NCBI GenBank assembly: GCA_017304945.1
Contig: JAFKLG010000105.1
Coordinates: 1 to 37,841, forward strand
Reading direction: 5' to 3'
Length of the DNA: 37,841 bases
Source of the DNA: Rhodospirillales bacterium
GTDB lineage: Bacteria > Pseudomonadota > Alphaproteobacteria > Acetobacterales > Acetobacteraceae
The position numbers and the translations under genes are program-made. The notes under the pieces are model-generated. The model was not told where the DNA came from. It was given only the letters and a program-made list of their open reading frames with translations, and ran no database searches. Numbering within the stretch: the first letter of the stretch is position 1; every line of letters starts with the position of its first letter. Positions 7,592 through 15,857 of this stretch are shown here, one piece after another.

Positions 7592-9481
7592 ATGTCGGCT
7601 CACCCTGGGGAATCGCTGCGTGCGGGCGCTGCGCGCGTCCCGCTTCCGGGGAGACGTGCGGCCGCGGCGCGGGCGGCCGCGGCACGCGACGCCGCCGCGG
7701 CGGGCCGCCCCATCCGTCGTCCTCGCCGTCCGATCGGCTCCGCCGTGCTGCACGCGCCACAGGTGCTGCGTGCGCTGGTGCGGGCCGACGAAATCTGGCT
7801 GGTGGTCCTGGCCGCGTTCATCGGCTGCGGCACCGGTATCGCGGTCTGGTCGATGACCTTCGCCACCCAGCTCGTGCATGAGCTGCTGTTCGGCATCAAT
7901 CACGCGCAACGGCTGAGCGCGATGGCCGAACTGGATCCGATCCGCACCATCCTCGTGCCCTGCGTGGGCGGGCTCTTCCTCGGCCTGCTCACGCTGGCGA
8001 TCGGCCGGTTCTATCCCCGCCGAACCGTCGACCCGATCGAGGCGAACGCGCTGTTCGGCGGCCGCATGTCGCTGTCGGGCAGCCTGATCGTCGTGCTGCA
8101 GACCATCGTTTCGAACGGCGTCGGCGCCTCCGTCGGGCTCGAGGCCGGCTACACGCAGATCGGGTCGGCGCTCGCCTCGCGCTGGGGCCACGCGTTCCGC
8201 GTGCGACGCACCGAACTGCGCCTGCTGGTGGGCTGCGGGGCGGCCGCGGCGATCGCCGGCGCGTTCAACGCCCCGCTCACCGGCGCCTTCTACGCCTTCG
8301 AGCTGGTCGTCGGCACCTACACGCTGGGCGCCTTCGCCCCGGTCGCGGTCTCGGCGATCGTCTCGGTCGCGGTGGTCCATGCGATCGGCAACCCGCCCTT
8401 CGAGCTCGAGCTGCAGGTCCCGACCCGGATCGACAGCCTGGACTACATCCCGATCCTCGCCCTGGGCATGCTCTGCGCGCTGGTGGGCATCGCCATCATG
8501 CGCGGCGTCACGCTGACCGAGGAAGTGTTCCGCAAGAGCCGTGTGCCCGTCTGGCTGCGGCCCGGGATCGGCGGCGTGATCGTGGGCATCCTCGCCCTGG
8601 TGACCCCCGCGGTCCTCTCCTCCGGCCACGGCGCGCTCGGCATCGTGATCGAGGCGCCGTATCCGCTGTGGTTCGTCAGCCTCCTGGTGGTGCTGAAGGC
8701 GACCGCCTCCGCCGTCTCGATCGGGTCCGGGTTCCGCGGCGGCCTGTTCTTCGCCTCCCTCTTCCTGGGCGCGCTGGTCGGCAAGGCCTTCGCCGGCGCG
8801 CTGCTGGTGGTCAGCACGGCACATGCCGTCTCCCCGGTGGTCTGCGCCCTGGTCGGCATGAGCGGGCTGGCGGTCGCGATCATCGGCGGCCCGCTGACCA
8901 TGGGCTTCCTGGTGCTGGAGGCGACCGGCTCGCTGCCGATGACCCTGGCGGTGCTCGCCGCCTGCGTCGTCTCGGCGCTGACCGTGCGGCGCACCTTCGG
9001 CTACTCCTTCGCGACCTGGCGCTTCCACCTCCGGGGGGAGGCGATCCGCAGCGCCGTCGATATCGGCTGGATGCGCAACCTGACGGTTGGGCGGATGATG
9101 CGCCGGGAGGTGCGGACGGTCCGCGCCGCCACCCCGCTCGCCGCCTTCAAGCGCGACTTCCCGCTGGGCACCACCCAACGGGTCGTCGTGCTGGACGAGG
9201 CCGACCGCTACGCCGGCATGGTGCACCCGCCGGAAGCGCATGCGGATACCGACGACGAGCACACGCTGGCCGACATCGTCCACTACGCCGATACGATGCT
9301 GCTGCCGCAGATGACCATCAAGGAAGCGGTGGCGATGTTCGAGAACGCCGAAAGCGACGCGCTGGTGGTGGTCGACGCCCCGGACACGCGGCACGTCATC
9401 GGTGTGCTCACGGAACAATACGCGCTGCGCCGCTACAGCGAGGAGCTCGAGCGGCGGCGGCGGGAATTGTCAGGCGAGTGA
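7592..9481 (+). CDS. ClC-family chloride channel/antiporter with C-terminal CBS pair
   Basis: A membrane protein of about 629 residues. An Ala/Arg/Pro-rich tail of about 50 residues leads into the ClC fold, with about ten hydrophobic segments to residue 475. A two-CBS regulatory module follows (from NLTVGRMMRREVRTV to VIGVLTEQYALRRYSEE). Landmarks are AGAFNAPLTGAFYAFE and GSGFRGGLFFASLFLGALVG. The gating glutamate is kept, but in the setting GLEAG where most ClCs have GREGP, and the central-Ser motif GSGIP reads as TVDPIE. The protein is thus a divergent subclass, and ion selectivity cannot be assumed. A GTG at 7586 is an alternative start; neither has a strong ribosome site. The upstream 160 bp show only a weak hairpin (7444-7464). 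Confidence 0.88.
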   Translation: MSAHPGESLRAGAARVPLPGRRAAAARAAAARDAAAAGRPIRRPRRPIGSAVLHAPQVLRALVRADEIWLVVLAAFIGCGTGIAVWSMTFATQLVHELLFGINHAQRLSAMAELDPIRTILVPCVGGLFLGLLTLAIGRFYPRRTVDPIEANALFGGRMSLSGSLIVVLQTIVSNGVGASVGLEAGYTQIGSALASRWGHAFRVRRTELRLLVGCGAAAAIAGAFNAPLTGAFYAFELVVGTYTLGAFAPVAVSAIVSVAVVHAIGNPPFELELQVPTRIDSLDYIPILALGMLCALVGIAIMRGVTLTEEVFRKSRVPVWLRPGIGGVIVGILALVTPAVLSSGHGALGIVIEAPYPLWFVSLLVVLKATASAVSIGSGFRGGLFFASLFLGALVGKAFAGALLVVSTAHAVSPVVCALVGMSGLAVAIIGGPLTMGFLVLEATGSLPMTLAVLAACVVSALTVRRTFGYSFATWRFHLRGEAIRSAVDIGWMRNLTVGRMMRREVRTVRAATPLAAFKRDFPLGTTQRVVVLDEADRYAGMVHPPEAHADTDDEHTLADIVHYADTMLLPQMTIKEAVAMFENAESDALVVVDAPDTRHVIGVLTEQYALRRYSEELERRRRELSGE

Positions 9482-9562
9482 TCTTTCCCTCGCCACAACG
9501 TGTCGAGACTCGACGCCCGACTCCGCTCATGTCATTTCGCGGTGCGAGCGGAGGATCTGGCG

Positions 9563-9712
9563 ATGAGTTTGAGCCTCGTATACGCGACGCTGGCGGCCGT
9601 GGTCATTGCGATCGGGGTGGCCGGATACACATTCTACACCGCGCAAGCCCGCCACGCCGCCTCGTTCGGCGGCGACGGGGACACCCTGGCGCTCCGCAGC
9701 GCACGCGGCTGA
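9563..9712 (+). CDS. Small single-pass membrane protein
   Basis: A 49-residue protein with one transmembrane helix near its N-terminus (LVYATLAAVVIAIGVAGYTFYTA) followed by a short polar tail. GGAGG at 9550-9554 sits 8 bp before the ATG, which supports this start over the upstream one at 9500. I do not recognise a family. It lies between the ClC gene and the M16 peptidase gene, about 80 bp after the former. The evidence is an open frame, a good ribosome site and a coherent helix, so it could still be non-coding. Confidence 0.5.
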   Translation: MSLSLVYATLAAVVIAIGVAGYTFYTAQARHAASFGGDGDTLALRSARG

Positions 9713-9834
9713 CCCTTCCGGCTGACCTGGACGGATCGCGCAGCGTTTCGTTGCGGACGCCGTCGCCGGCTGGCTAGGGTGCCGCGTCCGCCTGCCGCCT
9801 GCCCTACGCCGTCAGCCAAGGAAGTCCCACTCAC

Positions 9835-11100
9835 GTGACCGAAGCCATCCAGCTCACGCGCCTCCCGTCCGGCTTGACCGTCGTCACCGAACGCATGGAT
9901 CGCGTGGAGACCGTCTCGTTCGGCGCCTATGTCGGCACCGGATCCCGACACGAACGGGCCGAGGAGAACGGCGTCTCCCACTTCCTCGAGCACATGGCCT
10001 TCAAGGGCACGGAGCGACGATCGGCCGCCGCCATCGCCGAGGAGATCGAGGCGGTGGGCGGCCACATCAACGCCTACACCGCGCGCGAGCAGACCGCCTA
10101 CTACGTCAAGGTCCTCAAGGAGGACACGGCGCTCGCGGCCGACATCATCGGCGACATCCTGACCCATTCCACCTTCGAGCCGGAGGAGCTGGAGCGGGAG
10201 CGGGGCGTGATCCTGCAGGAGATCGGCCAAGCGAACGACACGCCGGACGACATCATCTTCGATCATTTCCAGGAAGCGGCCTATCCGAGCCAGCCCCTCG
10301 GCCGCCCGGTGCTGGGGTCGGAGGACGGCATCCGCGCCATGCCGCGTTCGGCGCTGACCGGCTACATGAAGCGGCACTATGCGCACGGCAACGTGGTGGT
10401 CGCCGCCGCCGGCAACCTGCAGCACGACGCGGTGCTCGACCTGGTGCGCCGGCATTTCGCCGACCTGCCGGCCGATCCCCCGCCGGCGATGCCGGACGCC
10501 CGCTATGCCGGCGGCGAGTTCCGCGAGGACCGCGACCTCGACCAGGTGCACATCGTGCTGGGCTTCCCCTCGGTCGGGTTCGGTGACCGCGACTACTACC
10601 CGACCCTGCTGCTTTCCACGCTGCTGGGCGGCGGCATGTCCTCCCGCCTGTTCCAGGAGGTGCGGGAGAAGCGCGGCCTCGTCTATTCGATCTACTCGTT
10701 CAACGCCCCCTATGCGGATGGCGGGCTGTTCGGGATCTACGCCGGCACCGGCGAGAGCGAGGCCGAGGAGCTGATGCCGGTGACCCTCGAGGAGCTGCGC
10801 AAGGTGCAAAGCGCCGTCAGCGAGGCGGAGCTCGGCCGCGCCCGCGCGCAGGTGAAGGCGAGCCTGCTGATGTCGCTCGAGAGCACCGGCAGCCGCTGCG
10901 AGCAGTTGGCGCGCCAGCTCCAGGTGTTCGGGCGGGTGATCCCGACCGCGGAGACGGTGGCGAAGATCGAGGCGGTCACCACGGAGGACGTCCAGCGCGC
11001 CGCGGCCCGGCATTTCCGCGCGACCCCCACTTTGGCCGCGCTGGGCCCGGCCAACCGCGTGCCGCGGCTCGCGAACATCGCGGAGACGCTGGCCGCCTGA
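9835..11100 (+). CDS. M16 family zinc metallopeptidase (processing-peptidase type)
   Basis: A 421-residue peptidase of the pitrilysin/mitochondrial processing peptidase beta type. The inverted zinc motif HFLEH is at residues 49-53, and the third ligand Glu129 falls 76 residues later as expected (RERGVILQEI). The second, non-catalytic domain carries the Gly-rich LLSTLLGGGMSSRLFQEVREKRGLVYSIYSF block. The protein starts with GTG; AAGGAAG lies 10 bp upstream. Bacterial members are often paired with a second inactive M16 gene, which is absent here. It probably degrades or trims peptides in the cytoplasm or periplasm; no signal peptide is visible. REP-like palindromes follow the stop. Confidence 0.93.
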   Translation: MTEAIQLTRLPSGLTVVTERMDRVETVSFGAYVGTGSRHERAEENGVSHFLEHMAFKGTERRSAAAIAEEIEAVGGHINAYTAREQTAYYVKVLKEDTALAADIIGDILTHSTFEPEELERERGVILQEIGQANDTPDDIIFDHFQEAAYPSQPLGRPVLGSEDGIRAMPRSALTGYMKRHYAHGNVVVAAAGNLQHDAVLDLVRRHFADLPADPPPAMPDARYAGGEFREDRDLDQVHIVLGFPSVGFGDRDYYPTLLLSTLLGGGMSSRLFQEVREKRGLVYSIYSFNAPYADGGLFGIYAGTGESEAEELMPVTLEELRKVQSAVSEAELGRARAQVKASLLMSLESTGSRCEQLARQLQVFGRVIPTAETVAKIEAVTTEDVQRAAARHFRATPTLAALGPANRVPRLANIAETLAA

Positions 11101-11129
11101 GCCGAGGCGGGGGCCCCGGCGCGCTCTGC

Positions 11130-11165
11130 GTCATGGCCGGTGCCTGTGTCATGGCCGGTGCCTGT
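11130..11165. repeat. 18-bp tandem repeat, two and a half copies
   Basis: GTCATGGCCGGTGCCTGT occurs at 11130-11147 and 11148-11165, and its first 11 bases open the following palindrome at 11166. It looks like slippage duplication of the edge of the REP-like element. Confidence 0.85.
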
Positions 11166-11246
11166 GTCATGGCCGGCGAAGGCCGGCCATCCACGACTTC
11201 CCGTGCGGTATGAAGTCGTGGATGGCCGCGACAAGCGCGGCCATGA
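11166..11246. repeat. REP-like extragenic palindrome pair
   Basis: Two 35-base arms in inverted orientation (11166-11200 and 11212-11246) flank an 11-base centre. Each arm holds its own smaller palindrome of GGCC/GCCG type beside the core CCATCCACGACTTC or its complement. The arms pair over most of their length and differ mainly in the small internal loop. The GTCATGGCC...GGCCATCCACG layout is the form of dispersed REP elements common in alphaproteobacterial genomes. It lies between convergent genes, where it could also stop transcription from both sides. Confidence 0.8.
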
Positions 11247-11296
11247 CACAGGGAGCGCCCGCCCGTCGTGACAAAGGGCGCGGCGACCCGTGCCCC

Positions 11297-13072
11297 TCAC
11301 CACACTGCTCCCCTCGTGGTGAGCGCCTCCCGCACGCGCGCCAGCACGGTATCCCACCGCCGCGCCGCCGCATCGGCGCGAGGCTGGCGGAACAGCCGCA
11401 CCGAGGGGTACCACCCGCTCGTCTCCCCCTCCAACCCCCAGCGCCAATCCGGTGTCGCCGGCAGCAGCAGCCACACCGGACGACCGAGCGCACCGGCGAG
11501 ATGGGCGACCGCGGTGTCGACGGCGATGACCAGGTCCAGCGCGCAAATCGCCGCGGCTGTCTCGACCAGGTCATCCAGCCAGGGAGAGAGATCGCGCACC
11601 GGACTGCCGGCGGCGTCGGCGGCCCGCGCGCCGACCTGCAGCGAAACCCAGCGCAGCCCGGGCACCGTCCACAGCGGCGCCAAGGCCGCAAACGGGATCG
11701 AGCGTTCGGCATCCTTTCCATGCGTGGGATTCCCCGCCCAGACGAGCCCCACCGTTCGCCCCTCGCCCAACCGCGCCTGCCAGCGCGCCGCCGCGTCTTG
11801 CGGCACACATAGGTACGGCACCGTCGCGGGGATCGTCTCACGGCGGGTGCCGAACGCGCGCGGCAGGCTCTGCAGCGGACAGTGCCAGGTCGCTTGCGGC
11901 AGGGGATCGCCGGCGACGACCAGTCGATCCACCCCGTCGAGCCCGGCGAAGAGGCGCGCGAGCGGGGCGTAGGTTTCCAGCACGACCCGGCCGCCTCGCA
12001 CGGCGACCAGGGGAACGTAGCGGGCGAACTGGATCGAGTCGCCCAGCCCCTCCTCCGCATGCAGCAGGATGGTGGCGCCTTCCAGCGCCTCGCCGCTCCA
12101 TAGCGGCAGACCACGGTGTCGCGCGCGGCCGCGGTGCTGCGTCGCCGCCCAGCGACACTCCAGCGCGTCCCACCCGGCCGCGAAATCGCCGGCCATCAGC
12201 AGGCTGAGCGCACAGCCATACTGCGCATCGGGCTGGTCCGGGTGCAGGGCGAGGCTGCGCCGCCACGCCGCGACCGCTTTCTCCGGCTCACCCTGGTCGT
12301 GCCGGATCGCGCCGAGATTGGACCAGGCCGGCCAGTAGGCCGGATCTCGCGCCACCAGTCTCTCCTGCGCGGCCGCGGCTTCCTCCAGCCGCCCGAGGCC
12401 ACGCAGGATACCCCCCAGGTTCAGCAGCGGCTCCGGCCGGTCGGGCGCCTGCGCGGCCGTCGCCCGCAGCACCGCCGCGGCCTCCTCCAGCCGGCCCGCG
12501 CGGCCCAGCGCCACGCCGAGATTGATCTGCGCCGCGAGATGGGTGGGCGCATGCCGCAGCACGGTGCGATAGGCGTCGATCGCCTCCGTCGCGCGCTGCT
12601 GGGCCAGCAACGCCGCCCCGAGTTGCAGCCAGGCCTCCGGCCAGTCGCCGCGCTGCGTCAGCGCCGCGCGCGCCGCCGCCTCCGCCTCGGCCGCGCGATG
12701 CAGGGCGACCAGGGCGGTGGCGCGGTTCAGCAGCGCCTCCGGCATGCCGGGCCGCACGCGAAGCGCCGCATCGGCGGCAGCCAACGCCTCGGGCCAGCGC
12801 CGCAGGTCGCACAAGGCGCTCGCCAGATTGCAAACCGGTTCCGCCCGGTCCGGCCCGGCCGCCACCGCTTGGCGCAGTACATCGACCGCGGCCTCGGCCC
12901 GCCCGGCGCGCCGGAGCAGCGCGCCCAGGTTGGCGAGCGCCGCCGGGTCGGGCCGCACCGCCACCACCTGCTCGAGCAATCCGATCGCTTCGGTCAGCGC
13001 CCCGCGCTGCCAGGCGGCCACTGCCGCGGCGTGCCAGGAGGCTGCCGGGTCGGAGAGGGAGTCGGGCACCAC
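11297..13072 (-). CDS. TPR-repeat glycosyltransferase family protein
   Basis: A 591-residue protein. The first half is about nine TPR units, each about 34 residues with Gly/Ala-Leu-Pro spacing (for example ALANLGALLRRAGRAEAAVDVLRQAV). The second half is a GT-B-like domain with LLHAEEGLGDSIQFARYVPLV, VGLVWAGNPTHGKDAERSIPF and DLVIAVDTAVAHLAGALGRPVWLLLP. These resemble glycosyltransferase family 9 (heptosyltransferase) and O-GlcNAc-transferase-like TPR enzymes. Acceptor and sugar are unknown; TPR units usually recognise a protein. GGAGG lies just before GTG 13072, with a second GTG at 13069; the frame extends to 13123 without ribosome site support. It stands alone, converging on the M16 gene across REP elements. 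Confidence 0.85.
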   Translation of the reverse strand: MVPDSLSDPAASWHAAAVAAWQRGALTEAIGLLEQVVAVRPDPAALANLGALLRRAGRAEAAVDVLRQAVAAGPDRAEPVCNLASALCDLRRWPEALAAADAALRVRPGMPEALLNRATALVALHRAAEAEAAARAALTQRGDWPEAWLQLGAALLAQQRATEAIDAYRTVLRHAPTHLAAQINLGVALGRAGRLEEAAAVLRATAAQAPDRPEPLLNLGGILRGLGRLEEAAAAQERLVARDPAYWPAWSNLGAIRHDQGEPEKAVAAWRRSLALHPDQPDAQYGCALSLLMAGDFAAGWDALECRWAATQHRGRARHRGLPLWSGEALEGATILLHAEEGLGDSIQFARYVPLVAVRGGRVVLETYAPLARLFAGLDGVDRLVVAGDPLPQATWHCPLQSLPRAFGTRRETIPATVPYLCVPQDAAARWQARLGEGRTVGLVWAGNPTHGKDAERSIPFAALAPLWTVPGLRWVSLQVGARAADAAGSPVRDLSPWLDDLVETAAAICALDLVIAVDTAVAHLAGALGRPVWLLLPATPDWRWGLEGETSGWYPSVRLFRQPRADAAARRWDTVLARVREALTTRGAVW

Positions 13073-13229
13073 ATCGCCTCCGCGGATCCCCCGCTTGCAG
13101 GCGCGGGCGCGCCGGTATGGCACGCGGACGTGAACAGGCGGCTAATGCCGGATTTGATCTCGCTCAATGCACGCCATGACACGGGGAATAGCGTCGGCCC
13201 ACGGCCCACTCAGGTCGGGAGGAAGCAAC

Positions 13230-13649
13230 ATGAACCGCGAAATGGCGGAGATCATCCGGAACCAGACGCCCCTGATCGTGACCCAAACCGCAACGGTGCA
13301 GGAAGCGTGCCGCCGCATGTACACGCGCAAGGTGGGCGCCGTGCTCGTCACCAACGAGAAGGGCGCCCTGGTCGGCATCTTCACCGGCCGCGACGCGGTG
13401 CGCACGCTCGCGCAAGGCCGGGACGCCGGCGGCACCGCCCTCAAGGAGGTGATGACGAAGCGGCCGGAGACGATGCGGCCGAACGCCACCGCCATCGAGG
13501 CGCTGCGCCTGATGCGCGACGGCGGCTTCCGGCACGTGCCGGTCGTCGAGGACGGGGCCGTGGTCGGTATCGTCTCCCGCGGTGATTTCCGCGGGCTCGA
13601 GCACGACCGCATGGACCAGGAAACCGGATTCTGGGAGCACATGCGCTGA
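13230..13649 (+). CDS. Two-CBS-domain protein
   Basis: A 139-residue protein made almost only of two CBS domains (about residues 10-65, TVQEACRRMYTRKVGAVLVTNEKGALVGIFTGRDAVR; and 73-130, TAIEALRLMRDGGFRHVPVVEDGAVVGIVSRGDF). Such pairs form a Bateman module that binds adenosine nucleotides and senses energy or redox state. GGGAGGAAG precedes the ATG at 13230. It is divergent from the TPR-glycosyltransferase gene and has no enzymatic domain, so its target protein is unknown. Confidence 0.9.
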   Translation: MNREMAEIIRNQTPLIVTQTATVQEACRRMYTRKVGAVLVTNEKGALVGIFTGRDAVRTLAQGRDAGGTALKEVMTKRPETMRPNATAIEALRLMRDGGFRHVPVVEDGAVVGIVSRGDFRGLEHDRMDQETGFWEHMR

Positions 13650-13717
13650 CGCGCCGCGGTCGCCGACGCGCAAGCCGCGCCGGCGCCGATGGTCCGGCAG
13701 TGCATTGCGGAACGCCA

Positions 13718-13751
13718 AAGCCCGCCGGTGGGCGTTCCCGCCGGCGGGTTT
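13718..13751. terminator. Bidirectional terminator between convergent genes
   Basis: A hairpin of about 15 pairs: AAGCCCGCCGGTGGG (13718-13732) pairs with CCCGCCGGCGGGTTT (13737-13751) around a CGTT loop, with two G-U pairs. A short T-run is present on both strands. It lies between the CBS gene (ends 13649) and the YqjE-like gene (ends 13790). Confidence 0.75.
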
Positions 13752-13789
13752 CAGGCCGTCACGTCGTCGTCGCTTCGTCCGCCGCCGCG

Positions 13790-14197
13790 TCAGTCCCGGC
13801 CGCGCCGGCGACGCAGCATGCCGGTGCCCATCCGCAGGGCCGGCATCAGCATCGCCGACAGCGCGAGCGTGCGCATCGTCGCTTCCCAGGCGCGCTTGCG
13901 CACCTCCAGCGCCTCCTCCTCCGCCCGGCTCGGTGTCGAGCGGGAGGCGAGCAGCAGCAGCAGCGCGGCAATCACCAGATCGCCGCCGCCCAGGGCGACG
14001 GCGGTCCAGATCTGGGTGAGATCCGCGTGCAGCCGCAGCACGTACCAAAGTGCGACATGCACGAAGGCGAGGACGCCGACCGCGAAGATCAGCGCGATCA
14101 CGGCCATGATGATCCGTATCACCATGCGCTGGACCATCAGACGCAGGCGCAGGACCTCCGCCTCTGCGGCCGTGCGAGCGAGGCGGACGGTTCGCAT
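13790..14197 (-). CDS. YqjE-like phage-holin-family membrane protein
   Basis: A 135-residue protein with two hydrophobic helices (about residues 27-52 and 64-88) between basic, amphipathic ends. This arrangement matches the Holin-X/YqjE family, despite the name a chromosomal membrane protein and not a lysis gene. Its ATG shares one base with the stop of the upstream gene (TGATG), so the two are translationally coupled. The pair matches the yqjD-yqjE arrangement of enterobacteria. The role is unknown; YqjD-type partners bind ribosomes at the membrane in stationary phase. Confidence 0.75.
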   Translation of the reverse strand: MRTVRLARTAAEAEVLRLRLMVQRMVIRIIMAVIALIFAVGVLAFVHVALWYVLRLHADLTQIWTAVALGGGDLVIAALLLLLASRSTPSRAEEEALEVRKRAWEATMRTLALSAMLMPALRMGTGMLRRRRGRD

Positions 14198-14466
14198 CAG
14201 CGCATCACGCGGCCGATGGCCCAGCCGATCGCGGCGGCAACCAGGATCGCGATCAGCGGCTGCTCGCGCACCCGGCCGGACACCATCTCGGCCTGATGCT
14301 TCACCGTGTCGCTGGCGCCGGACATGGCGGACTCCGCCCGCCCCGCCCACTCCGACACCGCCGGAGTGACGCGGTCGCGCATGAGGCTCTCCACCTGCTC
14401 ACGCAGCCTCGCGATCTGCTCGTTCGCGTCTTCCATGCGGGCTCGCGCCTCGTCACGATAGGCCAT
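14197..14466 (-). CDS. YqjD/ElaB-like (DUF883-type) membrane-anchored protein
   Basis: An 89-residue protein with a long charged amphipathic helix (residues 5-60, ARARMEDANEQIARLREQVESLMRD) and a C-terminal hydrophobic anchor ending in a basic tail (PLIAILVAAAIGWAIGRVMR). This is the ElaB/YqjD/DUF883 layout. In E. coli such proteins are RpoS-controlled and tether ribosomes to the inner membrane in stationary phase; that role is inferred here. The stop overlaps the start of the YqjE-like gene. A fair purine-rich site (GGAGGC) precedes the ATG. Confidence 0.75.
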   Translation of the reverse strand: MAYRDEARARMEDANEQIARLREQVESLMRDRVTPAVSEWAGRAESAMSGASDTVKHQAEMVSGRVREQPLIAILVAAAIGWAIGRVMR

Positions 14467-14544
14467 GTGTGCCTCCTTACTTTCTGCAGAACCAGTAACA
14501 GAAGGTAAGCGAAGCCGTTCCCGAGACCAGGGGTGTCGCGTACA

Positions 14545-15798
14545 TCAAGCGTCCGCGCGCGACGGCTCCTCCTCGAGGCTGGCGAGGGCGCGGCCGCGTG
14601 TTTCCGGCAGCAACAGCAGGGAGAACACCATCAGGGCGAGGCCGCAGCAGGCGAACAGCGCAATCGCGTTACCGAGGCCGTAGCGCGTGGCGAGGAACCC
14701 CACCAGCGCCGGGAATATCGCCCCGATGCCGCGGCCGACGTTGTAGCAGAACCCCTGCCCAACGCCGCGCACCGCGGTCGGAAACAGCTCCGTCATGAAC
14801 GCGCCCATCGGCGAGAACATCATCAGGTTGATGTAGCCCAGGAAGAAGCCCACCGGCAGGATCATGTCGTTGCTGAGCGGCGCGTAGAGGTAGATCAGCA
14901 TCAGCACGATGGACCCGATGGCGGAGACCAGGAACGTGCGCTTGCGGCCGATCCAGTCGGCCAGGAACGCGCCGGAGACGAAGCCGAAGAACGCCCCCAG
15001 GATCAGCACCAGCAGGTAGCTGCCGGTGCCGACCGAGGTCAGGTGCCGCACCGTCTTCAGATAGGTCGGCAGGAACGTGCTGATCGCGTAGCTCGACCCC
15101 TGCGCGCCGGTCACCATCAGCGCGACCCGCCAGGTGATCGAGAGATAGGGCGGCTTCAGCGCCGAGAACACGTGGCCGATCCCGACCGCGCGCCCGTGCG
15201 CCTTGTGCAGGTCGGGTTCCTCCACGTAGCGGCGGATCCAGAACACCAGCGCGGCGGGCGCCAAACCGATCCAGAACAGCGCCTTCCAGGCGAGCGTATC
15301 GGGCAGCGTCGCCGCGAACACGGTGTAGAGCAGCGCCGCCGCGCCCCAGCCCACCGCCCAGCCGGTCTGCACCAGCCCGACCGCGCGGCCGCGATAGCGG
15401 TCGCGGATCACCTCCCCCATCAGCACCGCGCCGGCCGCCCACTCGCCGCCGAATCCCAGCCCCTGCAGCGCGCGGAATACGAACAGCGAGTTGAAGTCCC
15501 AGGCGAAGCCGCAGAGGAAGGTGAAGAACGCGTACCACAGGATGGTGAACTGCAGCACCTTCACCCGGCCATACCGGTCGCACAGCGCCCCGGCGATCCA
15601 GCCGCCGAACGCCGAGACGAGCAGGGTGATGGTGGCGAGCACCCCCGCCTCGGCGGTGCTGATGCCCCACAGCACCAGCAGCGAGGGGATCACGAAGCTG
15701 AAGATCTGCACGTCGAGCGCATCGAGCGACCAGCCGCCGAAACAGGCCAGCATGGTGCGGCGCTCCCGCACCGTCAGGTCGGAAAACCAGGCGAACAT
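14545..15798 (-). CDS. MFS transporter
   Basis: A 417-residue, 12-helix major facilitator. The motif A loops are GALCDRYGRVK between helices 2 and 3 and LADWIGRKR between helices 8 and 9. GGEWAAGAVLMGEVIRDRYRGRAVGLVQ marks the metabolite/acid-H+ symporter-like group. GAAGGAAA lies before ATG 15798; an ATG at 15819 would add seven residues. The open frame extends further upstream into the hydrolase gene, but those residues are a shadow. It is the last gene of the run MarR, glutamine synthetase-like, hydrolase, MFS. It probably imports the small molecule that run metabolises; the substrate is unknown. Confidence 0.88.
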   Translation of the reverse strand: MFAWFSDLTVRERRTMLACFGGWSLDALDVQIFSFVIPSLLVLWGISTAEAGVLATITLLVSAFGGWIAGALCDRYGRVKVLQFTILWYAFFTFLCGFAWDFNSLFVFRALQGLGFGGEWAAGAVLMGEVIRDRYRGRAVGLVQTGWAVGWGAAALLYTVFAATLPDTLAWKALFWIGLAPAALVFWIRRYVEEPDLHKAHGRAVGIGHVFSALKPPYLSITWRVALMVTGAQGSSYAISTFLPTYLKTVRHLTSVGTGSYLLVLILGAFFGFVSGAFLADWIGRKRTFLVSAIGSIVLMLIYLYAPLSNDMILPVGFFLGYINLMMFSPMGAFMTELFPTAVRGVGQGFCYNVGRGIGAIFPALVGFLATRYGLGNAIALFACCGLALMVFSLLLLPETRGRALASLEEEPSRADA

Positions 15799-15857
15799 GA
15801 ACGTTTCCTTCGTTCGCATTGTCGTTGCCGGCGCGTGGTGCGCGCCGGATGCACGGT

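Noticed and set aside
13790..14197. Holin-family match as a prophage sign
   Set aside because: The protein is YqjE-like and coupled to a YqjD/ElaB-like gene, a chromosomal pair. No phage gene is nearby.
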